In this document: positions 34,949 through 44,367 of the stretch, piece after piece
Numbering within the stretch: the stretch's first letter is position 1
How the letters are laid out: every line of letters begins with the position of its first letter
Program-made: the position numbers and the translations under genes
Assembly (NCBI RefSeq): GCF_900167065.1
Contig: NZ_FUYA01000005.1
Span: 1-64,000, forward strand
Direction: 5' to 3'
From: Desulfobaculum bizertense DSM 18034
Lineage (GTDB): Bacteria; Desulfobacterota; Desulfovibrionia; Desulfovibrionales; Desulfovibrionaceae
DNA: 64,000 bases
Notes under the pieces: generated by a model
What the model was told of the DNA's origin: nothing
The model's database searches: none
What the model saw: the letters and a program-made list of their open reading frames with translations, nothing else

Positions 34949-36661
34949 CTACCCCCTCTGCTCCAGTTGAAGGTCAGACGTATCAAGCGCTCGATAAATG
35001 TAGCCTGCTGTCAGCGGCAAGCCATCATAGCGCAAAATCCTGAGATCAAAATCAAGCCCACACACCTTGCGCACAAGCCCGGCAAACTGCCCAGTGATAT
35101 TGCTCTCTACACATACGGTGACACGAGCGCGAGAGGCCCAGTCCAAAAGTTTTCTTGTTGGGAGGGGCCAGACCTGCCGAAAATGCATCACCGCAACCCT
35201 GACATTCTGCTCGCGCAAAAGCTCTGCGGATTCCTTGATTGCACCAAGAGAGGAACCCCAGCCAACGAGTAAAAGGTCTGGATGCTCATCTCCGGCACAC
35301 ACAGGGCTAAGTGCCTCAGCCAACATCCCCTGCTCCTTGCGCATCCGCTTCTCATTCTGGGCGTTGCGCATCACGGGGTCCTCGGTAATCTTGCCGCTCT
35401 CCAAGTGCTCGTGAGAATCAGCAACGACACAATGCGGACCAAATCCGGGGATAAGCCGAGGAGAAATACCTGATTCTGTGAGTGCATAACGCTGATACGC
35501 TCCCTCTGGAAACTCTGAGTGCTCGGCTGGACGATGAAGAGGCGGAAGCGCCTCAAGATCAAAAGCCTCAACAGTATGGATATTGTCAGCTAAGTACTGG
35601 TCTGTAAGAATGACAACTGGAGTCTGATACTTCTCGGCAAGATTCATCGCCTGAAAACCAGCCTGAAAACATTCCTCAACAGTCCCGGGAGTCAAAATTG
35701 CGCGGGGAAACTCGCCATGCCCGGCATAGAGCGCAAGATTGAGGTCAGCCTGCTCTGTATGCGTCGGAAGCCCTGTCGCAGGCCCGGGCCGCTGCGCAAT
35801 GGCCGCAACGACAGGAGTCTCTGCAACTCCCGCGAGACTCATTGCCTCGGTCATAAGCGCAAAGCCACCACCAGACGTCGGGACAATGGCTCGAGCACCG
35901 GCATAAGATGCCCCCTGAGCCATGTTGAGAGCCGCAATCTCATCCTCAACCTGTTCAACCACAACACCAAGCTCAGCCCCTTTGCTTATAAGCGTCTGGG
36001 CAATGGAAGTCCCCGGTGTCATGGGATAAAACGAACAGAAATTGCAGCCACCAGCCAAAGCCCCAAGCGCAATAGCTTCATTACCATTCATAAGAAGCCA
36101 CGGAATTTCTGGAGACTCTGGTAATGGACGGCAGGCTATCTCCTGCCCAAGCGCCCACGCATAAGAATCGCGTAAGACATCCAAATTCTGCTTAACGATA
36201 TCCTCACCTTTCCGGGAAAAGCTTTCTTCCAAAAGCTGAGCGATCTCAATCTGAGGAATCCCAATTAACGCCCCGACAACCGCACTGCCCGCCACATTAT
36301 AATAGATAGGCTTTGGAGCAAGCGAGGCCAGCGGGATTCGTATACTCCTGTGCCCTTGCGGATCGAGTCCATCGCCAAGGACAAGAAGCCCTCCGGGACG
36401 CAAGGTCGACGCGCACTGCTCCACAGCTTCCTGATTCAAAGCAATAACAATATCCGCAAGCTCATCAGGGGCATTTGTGCACTCTGCTCCGGCCCGTATG
36501 GCAAAGGTATTGAATCCACCTCGAATCCTCGACATATACACCTGCGTTACGGACACGTGGTAACCGCTACGAGACAGACTTTTTGACAAAAGCTGCCCAA
36601 CGGTCGCAAGGCCCTGCCCAGCGGCTCCGCCCACAAGAATCGTGACGAGCTTGTCTGACAT
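34949..36661 (-). CDS. 2-oxoacid:ferredoxin oxidoreductase, fused gamma-alpha subunit
   Basis: 570 aa from the ATG after AGGAGG. The N-terminal gamma domain (about 1-190, 'GGAAGQGLATVGQLL') is fused to the alpha domain (about 200-570, 'GNEAIALGALAGGCNF', 'MTPGTSIAQTL', 'GGGFALMTEAMS'). This KorA architecture pairs with the beta subunit downstream. No ferredoxin-type delta subunit is in the window, as is common for two-subunit enzymes. Confidence 0.9.
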   Translation of the reverse strand: MSDKLVTILVGGAAGQGLATVGQLLSKSLSRSGYHVSVTQVYMSRIRGGFNTFAIRAGAECTNAPDELADIVIALNQEAVEQCASTLRPGGLLVLGDGLDPQGHRSIRIPLASLAPKPIYYNVAGSAVVGALIGIPQIEIAQLLEESFSRKGEDIVKQNLDVLRDSYAWALGQEIACRPLPESPEIPWLLMNGNEAIALGALAGGCNFCSFYPMTPGTSIAQTLISKGAELGVVVEQVEDEIAALNMAQGASYAGARAIVPTSGGGFALMTEAMSLAGVAETPVVAAIAQRPGPATGLPTHTEQADLNLALYAGHGEFPRAILTPGTVEECFQAGFQAMNLAEKYQTPVVILTDQYLADNIHTVEAFDLEALPPLHRPAEHSEFPEGAYQRYALTESGISPRLIPGFGPHCVVADSHEHLESGKITEDPVMRNAQNEKRMRKEQGMLAEALSPVCAGDEHPDLLLVGWGSSLGAIKESAELLREQNVRVAVMHFRQVWPLPTRKLLDWASRARVTVCVESNITGQFAGLVRKVCGLDFDLRILRYDGLPLTAGYIYRALDTSDLQLEQRG

Positions 36662-36785
36662 GATACCTCCTGCGAAAACGCCATTCTGCCAAGGCAAAAG
36701 CGTGTTGCGGGTTCAGTGAGTAGAATAATGGAGTCTATTGTTACACAGATACGCGCCAAACTTAAAGCGCTTTTGAAAAGCGCAT

Positions 36786-36816
36786 AAAAAAGTGCCCCAG
36801 CCAAAGGCCGAGGCAC
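36786..36816 (-). terminator. Intrinsic terminator of ferritin
   Basis: On the leftward strand GTGCC-TCGGCC pairs with GGCTG-GGGCAC, followed by a run of six T. It lies 12 bp after the ferritin stop. Confidence 0.8.
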
Positions 36817-36827
36817 CCAATACGTCT

Positions 36828-37343
36828 TTACTGTGCGGAATCAGCAGGAGGAGTGATGACCCTCTGGGAAAGCTCACGGTCCATCATAAAGAGTCCGCTT
36901 CCTTCTTTACCAATAAGGCGAAGCTTGTCGAGAACCTCACCAACACTGTCTTCCTCTTCGACCTGCTCCTCAACAAACCACTGGAGGAAAATATTACAGG
37001 CGTGGTCTTTTTCACTCTGGGCCACATCGACCAGCTTGTTGATACGGTCTGTCACATGCTGCTCATGCTTCAGCGTCTCTTCCATCACATCGAGTGGAGA
37101 ATCCCATTTGCTCGGAGGGGCATCAATAGCCATCAACTTTGCTTCGCCGCCACGTTCCAAAACATAATCATACATCTTGGTTGCATGCATAAGTTCTTCC
37201 TGAGCCTGCATACGCATCCAGTGGCTAAACCCAGGCAAACCTTTTTTTGCAAAAAAAGCAGACATGGAAAGATACAGGTAACTGGAATACAGTTCCCATT
37301 TAATCTGATCGTTTAGGGCCTTCTCAACCTTCTTCTTCAGCAT
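36828..37343 (-). CDS. ftn: Non-haem ferritin
   Basis: 171 aa, normal ferritin length. Four-helix bundle with di-iron ligands in 'WELYSSYLYL' and 'EELMHATKMYDYV' and a third Glu in 'EEQVEEEDSVGE'. It stores iron as ferric mineral. The ATG after AAGGAGG is chosen; a longer frame adds 34 residues without ferritin similarity. It is flanked by korAB and a dual-CXXC gene and is probably monocistronic. Confidence 0.93.
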   Translation of the reverse strand: MLKKKVEKALNDQIKWELYSSYLYLSMSAFFAKKGLPGFSHWMRMQAQEELMHATKMYDYVLERGGEAKLMAIDAPPSKWDSPLDVMEETLKHEQHVTDRINKLVDVAQSEKDHACNIFLQWFVEEQVEEEDSVGEVLDKLRLIGKEGSGLFMMDRELSQRVITPPADSAQ

Positions 37344-37598
37344 TATATCCTCCTTGTGGGCAGGTTCTTCAGTATAAATATAGCACTGGCGCGAGTATAG
37401 CATGCCGCAGAAAAAGCTGAAAGAAATACTCACGAAAGCGCGCACTCACTCAGAAAACCCAACATGAAGGAAGCCGCCACTCTCCTCAATTTGAGGGAAT
37501 CAGGGCTTGCTCTTGCGGGACAATTGGTGCACAAGAAAACATCTCCGCACGCGGCTGTGCGGACCTGTTTTCGATCGCATCACCAGGAGGACCATTGG

Positions 37599-37814
37599 AT
37601 GCAAGCTGCCCCTCTTTTTTCTGGCCAGCCCCGACAGACAGGAACCCATATCTCCTGTAAGAACTGTCACGCCCAATTACGGGTTATTCGTGCCTGCAAA
37701 GAAGTTTACCTGTTTTGCGACACTTGCGGAGAGAAATTTCCGCTCACGGATTACACGGAATTTCTGGATCAGCTAGAAAACTTCATCTCCAACATTCCGC
37801 TTGACCGTATCTAG
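37599..37814 (+). CDS. Dual-CXXC small zinc-binding protein
   Basis: 71 aa. Two Cys pairs (CKNC near residues 21-24 and CDTC near 41-44) predict a zinc ribbon. The sequence resembles a small Desulfovibrio family in which some members carry selenocysteine, but here all four positions are TGT/TGC codons and no in-frame TGA was seen. AGGAGG is eight bases before the ATG. It ends 10 bp from the convergent DUF547 gene. The function is unknown. Confidence 0.7.
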   Translation: MQAAPLFSGQPRQTGTHISCKNCHAQLRVIRACKEVYLFCDTCGEKFPLTDYTEFLDQLENFISNIPLDRI

Positions 37815-37824
37815 CTTATGCCGG

Positions 37825-38562
37825 TCACTTTCCATTAAGCGACCAGTCATACTTCAAATAGCGTACCTGGACGTCGTCCCCAAGAGCCTGAATCTTTTGT
37901 GCCAAACCTGCCTTGGCATAGCGAGAAACGTAGGAGGCGGCGTCCCCTAATTCATCTTCGTACCAGTCGAATATCTTACTCACATACAGCTTCTTCCCTT
38001 CCAGTCTGTTAAAGCGTTCATCGTTCAAAAACGTCCTTGTCTGCTGCGTGAGCTGTTTTTCCAGCTGTGCACCCTCGTACGGAACATTCAGCAACTCCGG
38101 GCAACTTTTTGATGCACAGTTGATCGCAAAATGAATCCGTGGTTCCCTGAAACGATGCAAAATGACCTTCTCGACTTCATCGAGATGCAACGTCGTCCCA
38201 TTTGCCTTGACGAAACGAATCTTCCACGGGCTTTGAAACACCCCGCCTATATCGCGAATACTCGAGATTCCGGGATAATTTTTCAGGATCAGCTTGAGCG
38301 TCCACGCGTTATACACGTTGATCCAGTACGCAATCTGTTCATTTTCTGAAAGCACTTCAGCGTGCACCTTTTGCAGCACAGCCAAGTACCCATCAAGCGT
38401 CGCCTCTTTTTTCTTCAAACCCGCGTAATCCACAACACCGTTGCGGACATGTGCAGAAAGCAGCTCCGCATACTGGCTGTTATCAACAGGCCCTGCGGCC
38501 GCAGAATGCGACATCCACAGGCACGCCACACACAGCACAACACTTTTCCAAAGCTTCTTCAT
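37825..38562 (-). CDS. Exported DUF547 protein
   Basis: 245 aa. A signal peptide (about residues 1-23) precedes a DUF547 domain. Hallmarks are 'NEQIAYWINVYNAWTLKLIL', 'HLDEVEKVILHRF', and 'HFAINCASKSCPEL' with the conserved Cys pair, plus 'YVSKIFDWYEDEL'. Function unknown. AGGGG precedes the ATG. It is divergent from the FlgO-like operon across a gap with a sigma-28-like promoter. Confidence 0.88.
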   Translation of the reverse strand: MKKLWKSVVLCVACLWMSHSAAAGPVDNSQYAELLSAHVRNGVVDYAGLKKKEATLDGYLAVLQKVHAEVLSENEQIAYWINVYNAWTLKLILKNYPGISSIRDIGGVFQSPWKIRFVKANGTTLHLDEVEKVILHRFREPRIHFAINCASKSCPELLNVPYEGAQLEKQLTQQTRTFLNDERFNRLEGKKLYVSKIFDWYEDELGDAASYVSRYAKAGLAQKIQALGDDVQVRYLKYDWSLNGK

Positions 38563-38654
38563 AGTCACCCCTTCGAGTCTTCTCATTTTTCCCAAGATCG
38601 TAACGATTTTCTGGATGTAAAAAAAGGCATCCCCCATCCATTCTTTTTCCTGCC

Positions 38655-38681
38655 TAAAGAAAACACTTCTCAGGTCGATAA
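38655..38681 (+). promoter_or_regulatory. Sigma-28 (FliA)-type promoter
   Basis: TAAAGAAA and GTCGATAA are separated by exactly 11 bases. The FliA consensus is TAAAGTTT-N11-GCCGATAA, so the -35 core TAAA and seven of eight -10 bases match. Transcription would start near 38688 and run into the FlgO-like gene at 38744. Confidence 0.7.
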
Positions 38682-38743
38682 CACATACACAGGCGGGACA
38701 GCTTCGTCCCGTGCTGGGATTTTGATTCTGGAGACGCACGCAC

Positions 38744-39610
38744 ATGAACAAAAAGAAATGGATTTCAGCCGCTTTGCTGCTGGCGCTCTGCGCCCCGCAG
38801 TCAGCAAGTGCGGTAGACTCTCTTTTAATAGAAAATACGCACAGTCCCTCTTCGGGCACGGCGCAAAAAGACGCCCGGCCTGTTGACCCCGGAACTGGAG
38901 TTAGCTCGGAAAGAGATGGATGGATACACGAAGACGGGCAAACCCGAAGCCTTCGCTCACAGGGCAAAATTCACCCCGGTGTTATGGTTCCTGATGGAGA
39001 CGGCGGCTACATTTGGCTTCACTCTGCCAATCCTCTTCAGGCCCCAGATGTCAACCAGCAGGCAGCGCAGGAGCTGCGCCTCAAAATTCGAGAACTTGCA
39101 CAGCAGATACTGGACTCTGATGTGGATCTGACCGCGTGCGTCACGATCCCCGTTTCCTTTGTGCATCAGGACAACTTGCAGCAAAGTTCTCCATTTGGTC
39201 GGCTCGTAGCCGAACAAATGTACAACGAGCTGAAACGTCAGCACATGAACGTTGTCGAATTCCGCAGCTCGGAGCGAGTTCGCCCTCGTCCGCAGCAGGG
39301 AGAATTTGCCCTGTCTCGAGACATCTCGGAACTGAATCAGAAGCGCACCGTCGCCATCCTCACTGGCACATATTATTATGATGCGAATACAATTTTCGTG
39401 AATGGCCGCCTCTTCCAAAAAGCTGACGGCAAGGTGCTTGGCACCGGGTCTATCACCATCCCTCAGAATGCAACGACTCTCGCCTTGCTCAAGTCTCAAA
39501 ACCGCCCAATGCGAAAGCTCCGGGCAGCAGAAATTGAACTCCGATCCTTTGATGAGATGAAGGACTCCGGAGGACTTGGCTACGTGCTCGACCAGAAAGA
39601 CCTGCATTAA
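38744..39610 (+). CDS. FlgO-like flagellar outer-membrane-associated protein 1
   Basis: 288 aa, exported (signal peptide about 1-23). After a low-complexity stretch, about 100-265 is a FlgO-like domain: 'LAQQILDSDVDLTACVTIPV', 'NLQQSSPFGRLVAEQMYNEL', 'GEFALSRDISEL' and 'AILTGTYYYD'. In Vibrio, FlgO stabilises the flagellum at the outer membrane. It is the first gene of a three-gene operon with another FlgO-like gene and lies behind a sigma-28-like promoter, supporting a flagellar role. The GGAG site is 10 bases from the ATG. Confidence 0.8.
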   Translation: MNKKKWISAALLLALCAPQSASAVDSLLIENTHSPSSGTAQKDARPVDPGTGVSSERDGWIHEDGQTRSLRSQGKIHPGVMVPDGDGGYIWLHSANPLQAPDVNQQAAQELRLKIRELAQQILDSDVDLTACVTIPVSFVHQDNLQQSSPFGRLVAEQMYNELKRQHMNVVEFRSSERVRPRPQQGEFALSRDISELNQKRTVAILTGTYYYDANTIFVNGRLFQKADGKVLGTGSITIPQNATTLALLKSQNRPMRKLRAAEIELRSFDEMKDSGGLGYVLDQKDLH

Positions 39611-39622
39611 AGGAGGCTGATC

Positions 39623-39913
39623 ATGAAAAAACATTTCCTGCTCGCCACCACCGCTGTTTGTGTTCTGGCGCTCTCTGGCTGTAGCACAAGTAGTTCTCCG
39701 CGAGCATACGGCGACAGGCTGGACACCCTGCCCTATTCTCAAACAGCCCTCAGCAGCCTTGCCCAGGGGCGGGAGTATCAGGCACAGGGACGGTATGAAC
39801 TTGCCCGCCAGACTTTTGTTGATGGTCTCATGGCTGCCAAGAATCCAGAACTCAAGGCCACACTCAAAGAAGAAATTGCCAGCACGGATAGAATCATCCG
39901 CAGCAGGCGTTAG
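39623..39913 (+). CDS. Small lipoprotein between two FlgO-like genes
   Basis: 96 aa. The lipobox 'LALSGC' gives a short mature protein with a TPR-like segment 'LAQGREYQAQGRYELARQ'. AGGAGG precedes the ATG. It starts 12 bp after the first FlgO-like gene, so it is probably an outer-membrane partner of the FlgO proteins. No named family was recognised. Confidence 0.7.
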   Translation: MKKHFLLATTAVCVLALSGCSTSSSPRAYGDRLDTLPYSQTALSSLAQGREYQAQGRYELARQTFVDGLMAAKNPELKATLKEEIASTDRIIRSRR

Positions 39914-39924
39914 GAGTCGTCATT

Positions 39925-40578
39925 ATGAATCTTGCAAAATTTGCCCTCGCGAGCCTGCTCTGCGCGACTCTTGGCGTCAGCTCTGCCTTTGCTCAAGGCA
40001 GCATCCCAAGTGCCGCACAGCAGCTCTCTTCCACCCTCAGCTCGCAGATTCGAACCAAAGCCGGAATTTCCCCCCGCGCCTGTTCTGTACTCGTCACAAC
40101 GCCCGTGGACATCAACAACCTTGAGCAAAGCTCCCCACTCGGTCGTGCCCTCGGTGAAGAACTTGCCACCACTCTTGTGGATCACGGTTTCCGCCTCAAA
40201 GAAATCCGCAAAGGCCGCAACATTCTTCTGCGTCCAAAAGTTGGCGAACTTTTGCTCACCCGCGACATCAACCTCGTTGATGAACGTGTACAGAAAGCAT
40301 CCCTCGTTCTTGCCGGAACCTACTCACACACAAGCAAGAATGTTCGTTTCAACATTCGCCTCATTGATGCACGATCCAGCGAAGTGCTTGCAATGGCGAG
40401 TACAACTGTGCCTGTAACTCAGGAATTAGCCGAGCTTCTTGGACCTTCCGTGACTGCATATGCCGCTTCACAGGTCAAGCCTTCCGTTCGAGCTTCAATC
40501 ATTACTCGCGATGAATGCGCTCAGGCGTACACCAATCCTCTGTATGAGGACTCCGAGGAGTTGCCTTTTACTAAGTAA
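39925..40578 (+). CDS. FlgO-like protein 2
   Basis: 217 aa, exported (signal peptide about 1-23). The FlgO-like domain shares 'NLEQSSPLGRALGEELATTL', 'RPKVGELLLTRDI' and 'LVLAGTYSHT' with the protein at 38744, so the two are paralogues. TAGGAG precedes the ATG. It closes the operon; a terminator follows. Confidence 0.8.
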   Translation: MNLAKFALASLLCATLGVSSAFAQGSIPSAAQQLSSTLSSQIRTKAGISPRACSVLVTTPVDINNLEQSSPLGRALGEELATTLVDHGFRLKEIRKGRNILLRPKVGELLLTRDINLVDERVQKASLVLAGTYSHTSKNVRFNIRLIDARSSEVLAMASTTVPVTQELAELLGPSVTAYAASQVKPSVRASIITRDECAQAYTNPLYEDSEELPFTK

Positions 40579-40629
40579 TGCAAATAACTGCGATCACGCA
40601 GTTGACGACAGCACCGCACTTTGCTTACC

Positions 40630-40667
40630 AAGCCCTTTATGTTCGTATAGAATTATGAAGGGCTTTT
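40630..40667 (+). terminator. Intrinsic terminator of the FlgO-like operon
   Basis: AAGCCCTT pairs with AAGGGCTT (one mismatch further in), followed by T5. A second hairpin, AACTGCG with CGCAGTT, lies just upstream at 40586-40603. The terminator also shows that in-frame starts before 40668 are not the start of the next gene. Confidence 0.8.
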
Positions 40668-40702
40668 TCTTTGAACGGTTCCACAGCATGCGGGAGGCGT
40701 CC

Positions 40703-41311
40703 GTGCTCTATTTGCTTGACATCTTTGGTACTCTCATCTTCGCCATCTCCGGGGCTTTTAAAGCATCACAAAAGGAACTTGACGTACTGGGTGCACTTAT
40801 TCTCGCCGTCGCTACAGGGGTGGGCGGCGGCATTGTCCGCGATGTGCTTCTCGGAGCGACTCCGCCTGCCGCGTTTCAGGATGAACTCTATTTCATCGTC
40901 TGTCTCTGTGGCGGAACTCTCGTTATCTTCATCGCGCCGTACATTGCCCGGCAATGGAACATGGTTATGGCTGCCGACGCCCTCGGCCTCGGCGTCTTCG
41001 CCGCTATCGGCGCAGCAAAAGCTTCACACTTCGGCCTCGGACCTATGGGCATTATCTTCATGGCCTCCATGACCGCTGTCGGGGGCGGCGTTATTCGTGA
41101 CGTCCTCGCTAATGATGTGCCCGCTATCGTTCACACCGACTTTTACGCTACCGCCGCCATTATCGGTGGCTCCCTCTTTGCAATCCTCTACGTCTTCAAC
41201 ATTCCAGAACCCGTGCTCCTCCTCGTGACTATCGTTTCTACAACCGGCATCAGGCTTGTCGCCATGCATTGGAAACTGAGCCTCCCAAGAGTACGGCGCC
41301 TTAAAAAATAG
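40703..41311 (+). CDS. TRIC-family (YadS-like) membrane channel
   Basis: 202 aa from GTG, which has GGGAGG five bases upstream; an upstream ATG lies in a terminator. Seven hydrophobic segments form two repeats, each with the glycine motif: 'GVGGGIVRDVLLG' and 'AVGGGVIRDVLAN'. Bacterial TRIC proteins are trimeric cation channels. It is the last rightward gene before the third hairpin repeat. Confidence 0.88.
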   Translation: MLYLLDIFGTLIFAISGAFKASQKELDVLGALILAVATGVGGGIVRDVLLGATPPAAFQDELYFIVCLCGGTLVIFIAPYIARQWNMVMAADALGLGVFAAIGAAKASHFGLGPMGIIFMASMTAVGGGVIRDVLANDVPAIVHTDFYATAAIIGGSLFAILYVFNIPEPVLLLVTIVSTTGIRLVAMHWKLSLPRVRRLKK

Positions 41312-41333
41312 CATGCGGGTATAGGCAGGCCAT

Positions 41334-41716
41334 GGGCGGGGACTCTGTCCCCGCACCTCTGCAAGGGGCGCTGCCCCTTGACCCCGCCCAAGGACGAGGC
41401 CCTTGGGAATCCCGCTTTCGCCCGAAATAAAAGGGGCCGGATGAGTGAAAGCCTTTGGCTTTCCCCTTCATCCGGCCCCTTTTTTTCGGCCTAATTAACT
41501 GGGCGTGTGTTCTTTTCTTTGCGCTCCAACCCTTTCTTTCTGAACGCTCGCGTTCAGAAAGAAAATGGTGGCAACTCGCAGAAGAGAAAGAGGCTCTCGA
41601 CGCTGCCCCATATAAGTTTAAAAGCCGTCCAAGCGAAGCTTGAACGGCTTTTAAACTCGATGAGGATACGTAAGGGAATCATTCCCTTACGCGGGGGTTT
41701 GGGGGCTGACCCCCAA
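41334..41716 (+). repeat. Large intergenic multi-hairpin repeat, copy 3
   Basis: Lies between convergent TRIC-family and lon genes. It shares the first blocks with copy 1 (GGGGAC/GTCCCC, AAGGGGC/GCCCCTT, CCAAGG dyad) and a GGGCCGGATG stem with one bulged base (41422 to 41477), but its palindrome is different (TTTCTTTCTGAACGC at 41533-41547 with its complement at 41550-41564). Its GAA-loop stem is nearly that of copy 2. It ends with GTAAGGGA/TCCCTTAC and a GGGGG hairpin 20 bp before the lon stop. Confidence 0.9.
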
Positions 41717-41735
41717 TTCTTCCTCTCCCATTGTA

Positions 41736-44216
41736 TTACTGATGCCGGGCCTCATCCTGCCGATCTTTCTGCAAGCTGAGAGCGATGGGACACATAGCGT
41801 CCTCCCGCCCGGAGAATATTTTTTCTGGATCGTCACAAACGAGGGCATGCTCAAGAACCTGATCCATGCTGCCGACCTTGATGATCTTGAGATCACGCAA
41901 AATGCTTGCAGGCACATCCTTGAGGTCCTTTGCATTGTCCTCAGGAATGAGAACGGTTTTAATCATGCCACGATGCGCGGCGAGCAACTTCTCGCGAAGG
42001 CCGCCAATAGGAAGCACACGCCCACGCAGGGTAATCTCACCAGTCATTGCAACGTCGTTGGAGACGGGCAAATTCAATAACGCAGAGGCCATCGATGTAG
42101 CGAGAGTAATACCAGCAGACGGTCCATCCTTGGGGATAGCGCCTTCGGGCACATGGACGTGAATGTCGATTTCCTTGTAGAAATCCTTTTTCAGCCCAAA
42201 GAGGTCGGAACGAGTGCGAAGATACGAGAACGCAGCCTTTGCAGACTCCTGCATAACTTCGCCAAGCTTGCCTGTAATGACAACCTTACCTGTTCCTGCC
42301 ATGAGCGCAGTCTCTACCATCAGCATCTCGCCGCCGACTTCGGTGTAGGCAAGACCGGTAGACACACCCACAAGGGCCTTCTCTTCTTTCTCACCATGAG
42401 TGAACTTCGGCACACCAAGCATCCCGGGAAGGTTCTGCATGGTGACACGTACGGAACGCTCAAGGTCGTCCTCTTCAACAAGCCTCATGGTCGTTTTACG
42501 ACACACAGCGGCAAGCTCGCGCTCCAGGTTACGAACGCCAGCCTCGCGAGTGTAGCGACGAATGATGTCCTGCACAGCGTTGTCGGAGAAAACAATGTTC
42601 TCTTCCTTGAGGCCATGAGCCTTGATCTGCTTTGGCACGAGGAACTGCTTTGCAATCTTCATTTTCTCAGTTTCGAGATAGCCCGGCAAAGCAATGATTT
42701 CCATTCTGTCCTGAAGCGGAAGCGGGATGGAATGCAGGCTGTTTGCCGTGGTAATGAAGAAGACCTTGGACAGGTCGTAATCCATATCCAAATAGTGGTC
42801 ATTGAAAGAATAGTTCTGCTCTGGGTCCAAAACCTCAAGCAAAGCCGCAGACGGATCACCGCGGAAGTCCGTGCTCATCTTGTCGACTTCGTCGAGACAG
42901 AACACAGGGTTGTTGAACTTCACACGCTTGAGGGCCTGAATAATCTTGCCGGGAAGCGCGCCAACGTACGTCCGGCGATGACCACGAATCTCAGCTTCAT
43001 CACGCACGCCACCAAGGGAGAGCCTGACAAATTCACGATTCGTTGCCCGGGCAATAGATTTGGAGAGAGAGGTCTTGCCGACTCCGGGAGGGCCGACAAG
43101 GCAAAGAATTGGGCCACGAACAGTCTCGACCAGCTTCTGTACAGCGAGATACTCAAGGATGCGCTCCTTGGGCTTCTTCAGGCCATAGTGATCGGCTTCG
43201 AGAATTTCACGTGCATTCTCAATATCGAGATCTGTCTTTTTCAAGGTGTTCCACGGCAGGTCCAAAATCCAGTCAACATAATTTCGGACAACCGTGTACT
43301 CAGCGGAAGACGGAGGAATCTGACGCAGCTTCTTGATTTCGCGCATGGCCTTTTCCCGATTTTCTTCGGGCATATTCTTGGCCTTGAGCTTTTCCTCAAG
43401 CTCGGCGACTTCGGCCATGGGGTCTTCTTCGCGCCCCATTTCCTTGTTAATCGCCTTGAGCTGCTCATTCAGATAATACTCGCGCTGATTCCCTTCCATC
43501 TGGGTTTTGACGCGATTCTTGATCTTCTTTTCAAGGGAAGCAATTTCAATTTCACCCTGAAGAAGCTGATATGCCTGCTCAAGACGGGCAATAGGATCAA
43601 GTTCTTCAAGAAGTTCCTGCTTTCGGGAAAAATCCGCAGAAAGATGCGGCATCAACGCATCAGCAAGACGTCCCGGCTCATTCAGAGACATGATTGCCAT
43701 GAGCGATTCGCTAGGAATCTTGTTGTTGCTCTTGCCGAACTGCTCAAGTGCTTCGTGTGCAGTACGCACAAGAGCATCGACTTCCGGTCCTTCTGCTTCG
43801 CGCTTTTCCAGACGGCTAACGCTCACAAAGGGGAAATCCAGACCATCCTGTTCCAGATCATCCGGGAGCGGCTCAAAGCCTTTTTCTGGGGACCAGCGGG
43901 CGCGATACAAGCCCTCGAAGAGGACTTTGATGGTGCCGTCGGGCAGGCGCAAAAGCTGAAGAATTTTGCTGACGGTACCAATAACGTACAGATCACCGGG
44001 AAGTGGTTTTTCAACTTCCGGGGTACGCTGAGCGACAAGGAAAATATTTTTATTAAAATCAGATAATGCCGTTTCAATGGCCTTGACCGAAGCGTCTCGT
44101 CCTACAAACAGAGGAACAATAGAGCGCGGGAACATGACCACATCGCGCAGAGACATCAGCGGCAGTTGCAACTGAGGTGTGCGGGAATCGTTGTCCGTTA
44201 TACGAAATTCAGACAT
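41736..44216 (-). CDS. lon: ATP-dependent protease Lon
   Basis: 826 aa. The substrate-binding N-domain (about 15-210), AAA+ module with Walker A '[13 protein letters not shown]' and C-terminal protease domain with catalytic Ser in '[15 protein letters not shown]' are complete. Lon degrades misfolded and regulatory proteins. The start at 44216 is preferred: GGAGGAAGAC lies directly before it, and the upstream ATG overlaps that site. It is the last gene of the tig-clpP-clpX-lon group. Confidence 0.97.
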   Translation of the reverse strand: MSEFRITDNDSRTPQLQLPLMSLRDVVMFPRSIVPLFVGRDASVKAIETALSDFNKNIFLVAQRTPEVEKPLPGDLYVIGTVSKILQLLRLPDGTIKVLFEGLYRARWSPEKGFEPLPDDLEQDGLDFPFVSVSRLEKREAEGPEVDALVRTAHEALEQFGKSNNKIPSESLMAIMSLNEPGRLADALMPHLSADFSRKQELLEELDPIARLEQAYQLLQGEIEIASLEKKIKNRVKTQMEGNQREYYLNEQLKAINKEMGREEDPMAEVAELEEKLKAKNMPEENREKAMREIKKLRQIPPSSAEYTVVRNYVDWILDLPWNTLKKTDLDIENAREILEADHYGLKKPKERILEYLAVQKLVETVRGPILCLVGPPGVGKTSLSKSIARATNREFVRLSLGGVRDEAEIRGHRRTYVGALPGKIIQALKRVKFNNPVFCLDEVDKMSTDFRGDPSAALLEVLDPEQNYSFNDHYLDMDYDLSKVFFITTANSLHSIPLPLQDRMEIIALPGYLETEKMKIAKQFLVPKQIKAHGLKEENIVFSDNAVQDIIRRYTREAGVRNLERELAAVCRKTTMRLVEEDDLERSVRVTMQNLPGMLGVPKFTHGEKEEKALVGVSTGLAYTEVGGEMLMVETALMAGTGKVVITGKLGEVMQESAKAAFSYLRTRSDLFGLKKDFYKEIDIHVHVPEGAIPKDGPSAGITLATSMASALLNLPVSNDVAMTGEITLRGRVLPIGGLREKLLAAHRGMIKTVLIPEDNAKDLKDVPASILRDLKIIKVGSMDQVLEHALVCDDPEKIFSGREDAMCPIALSLQKDRQDEARHQ

Positions 44217-44322
44217 GTCTTCCTCCATTTCGGCGTCAGGTGCCGCCTCACCAAAAGCAGGCGACCAGGTTTGGAATCCGAATCCGCTGTGTTGAATGAA
44301 ATGTCAGGAACTGCTTGCAAAT

Positions 44323-44351
44323 ACGCCCCGGCAGGACTCCTACCGGGGCGT
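44323..44351 (-). terminator. Possible terminator between clpX and lon
   Basis: ACGCCCCGG and CCGGGGCGT form a perfect 9-bp stem 17 bp after the clpX stop on the leftward strand. The U-tract is weak (TATTTG), so it may only reduce read-through into lon. Confidence 0.4.
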
Positions 44352-44367
44352 GGATTCCCTTATTGGA

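Noticed and set aside
37599-37814. Selenoprotein
   Set aside because: All four motif positions are TGT or TGC codons, and no in-frame TGA is present before the stop.
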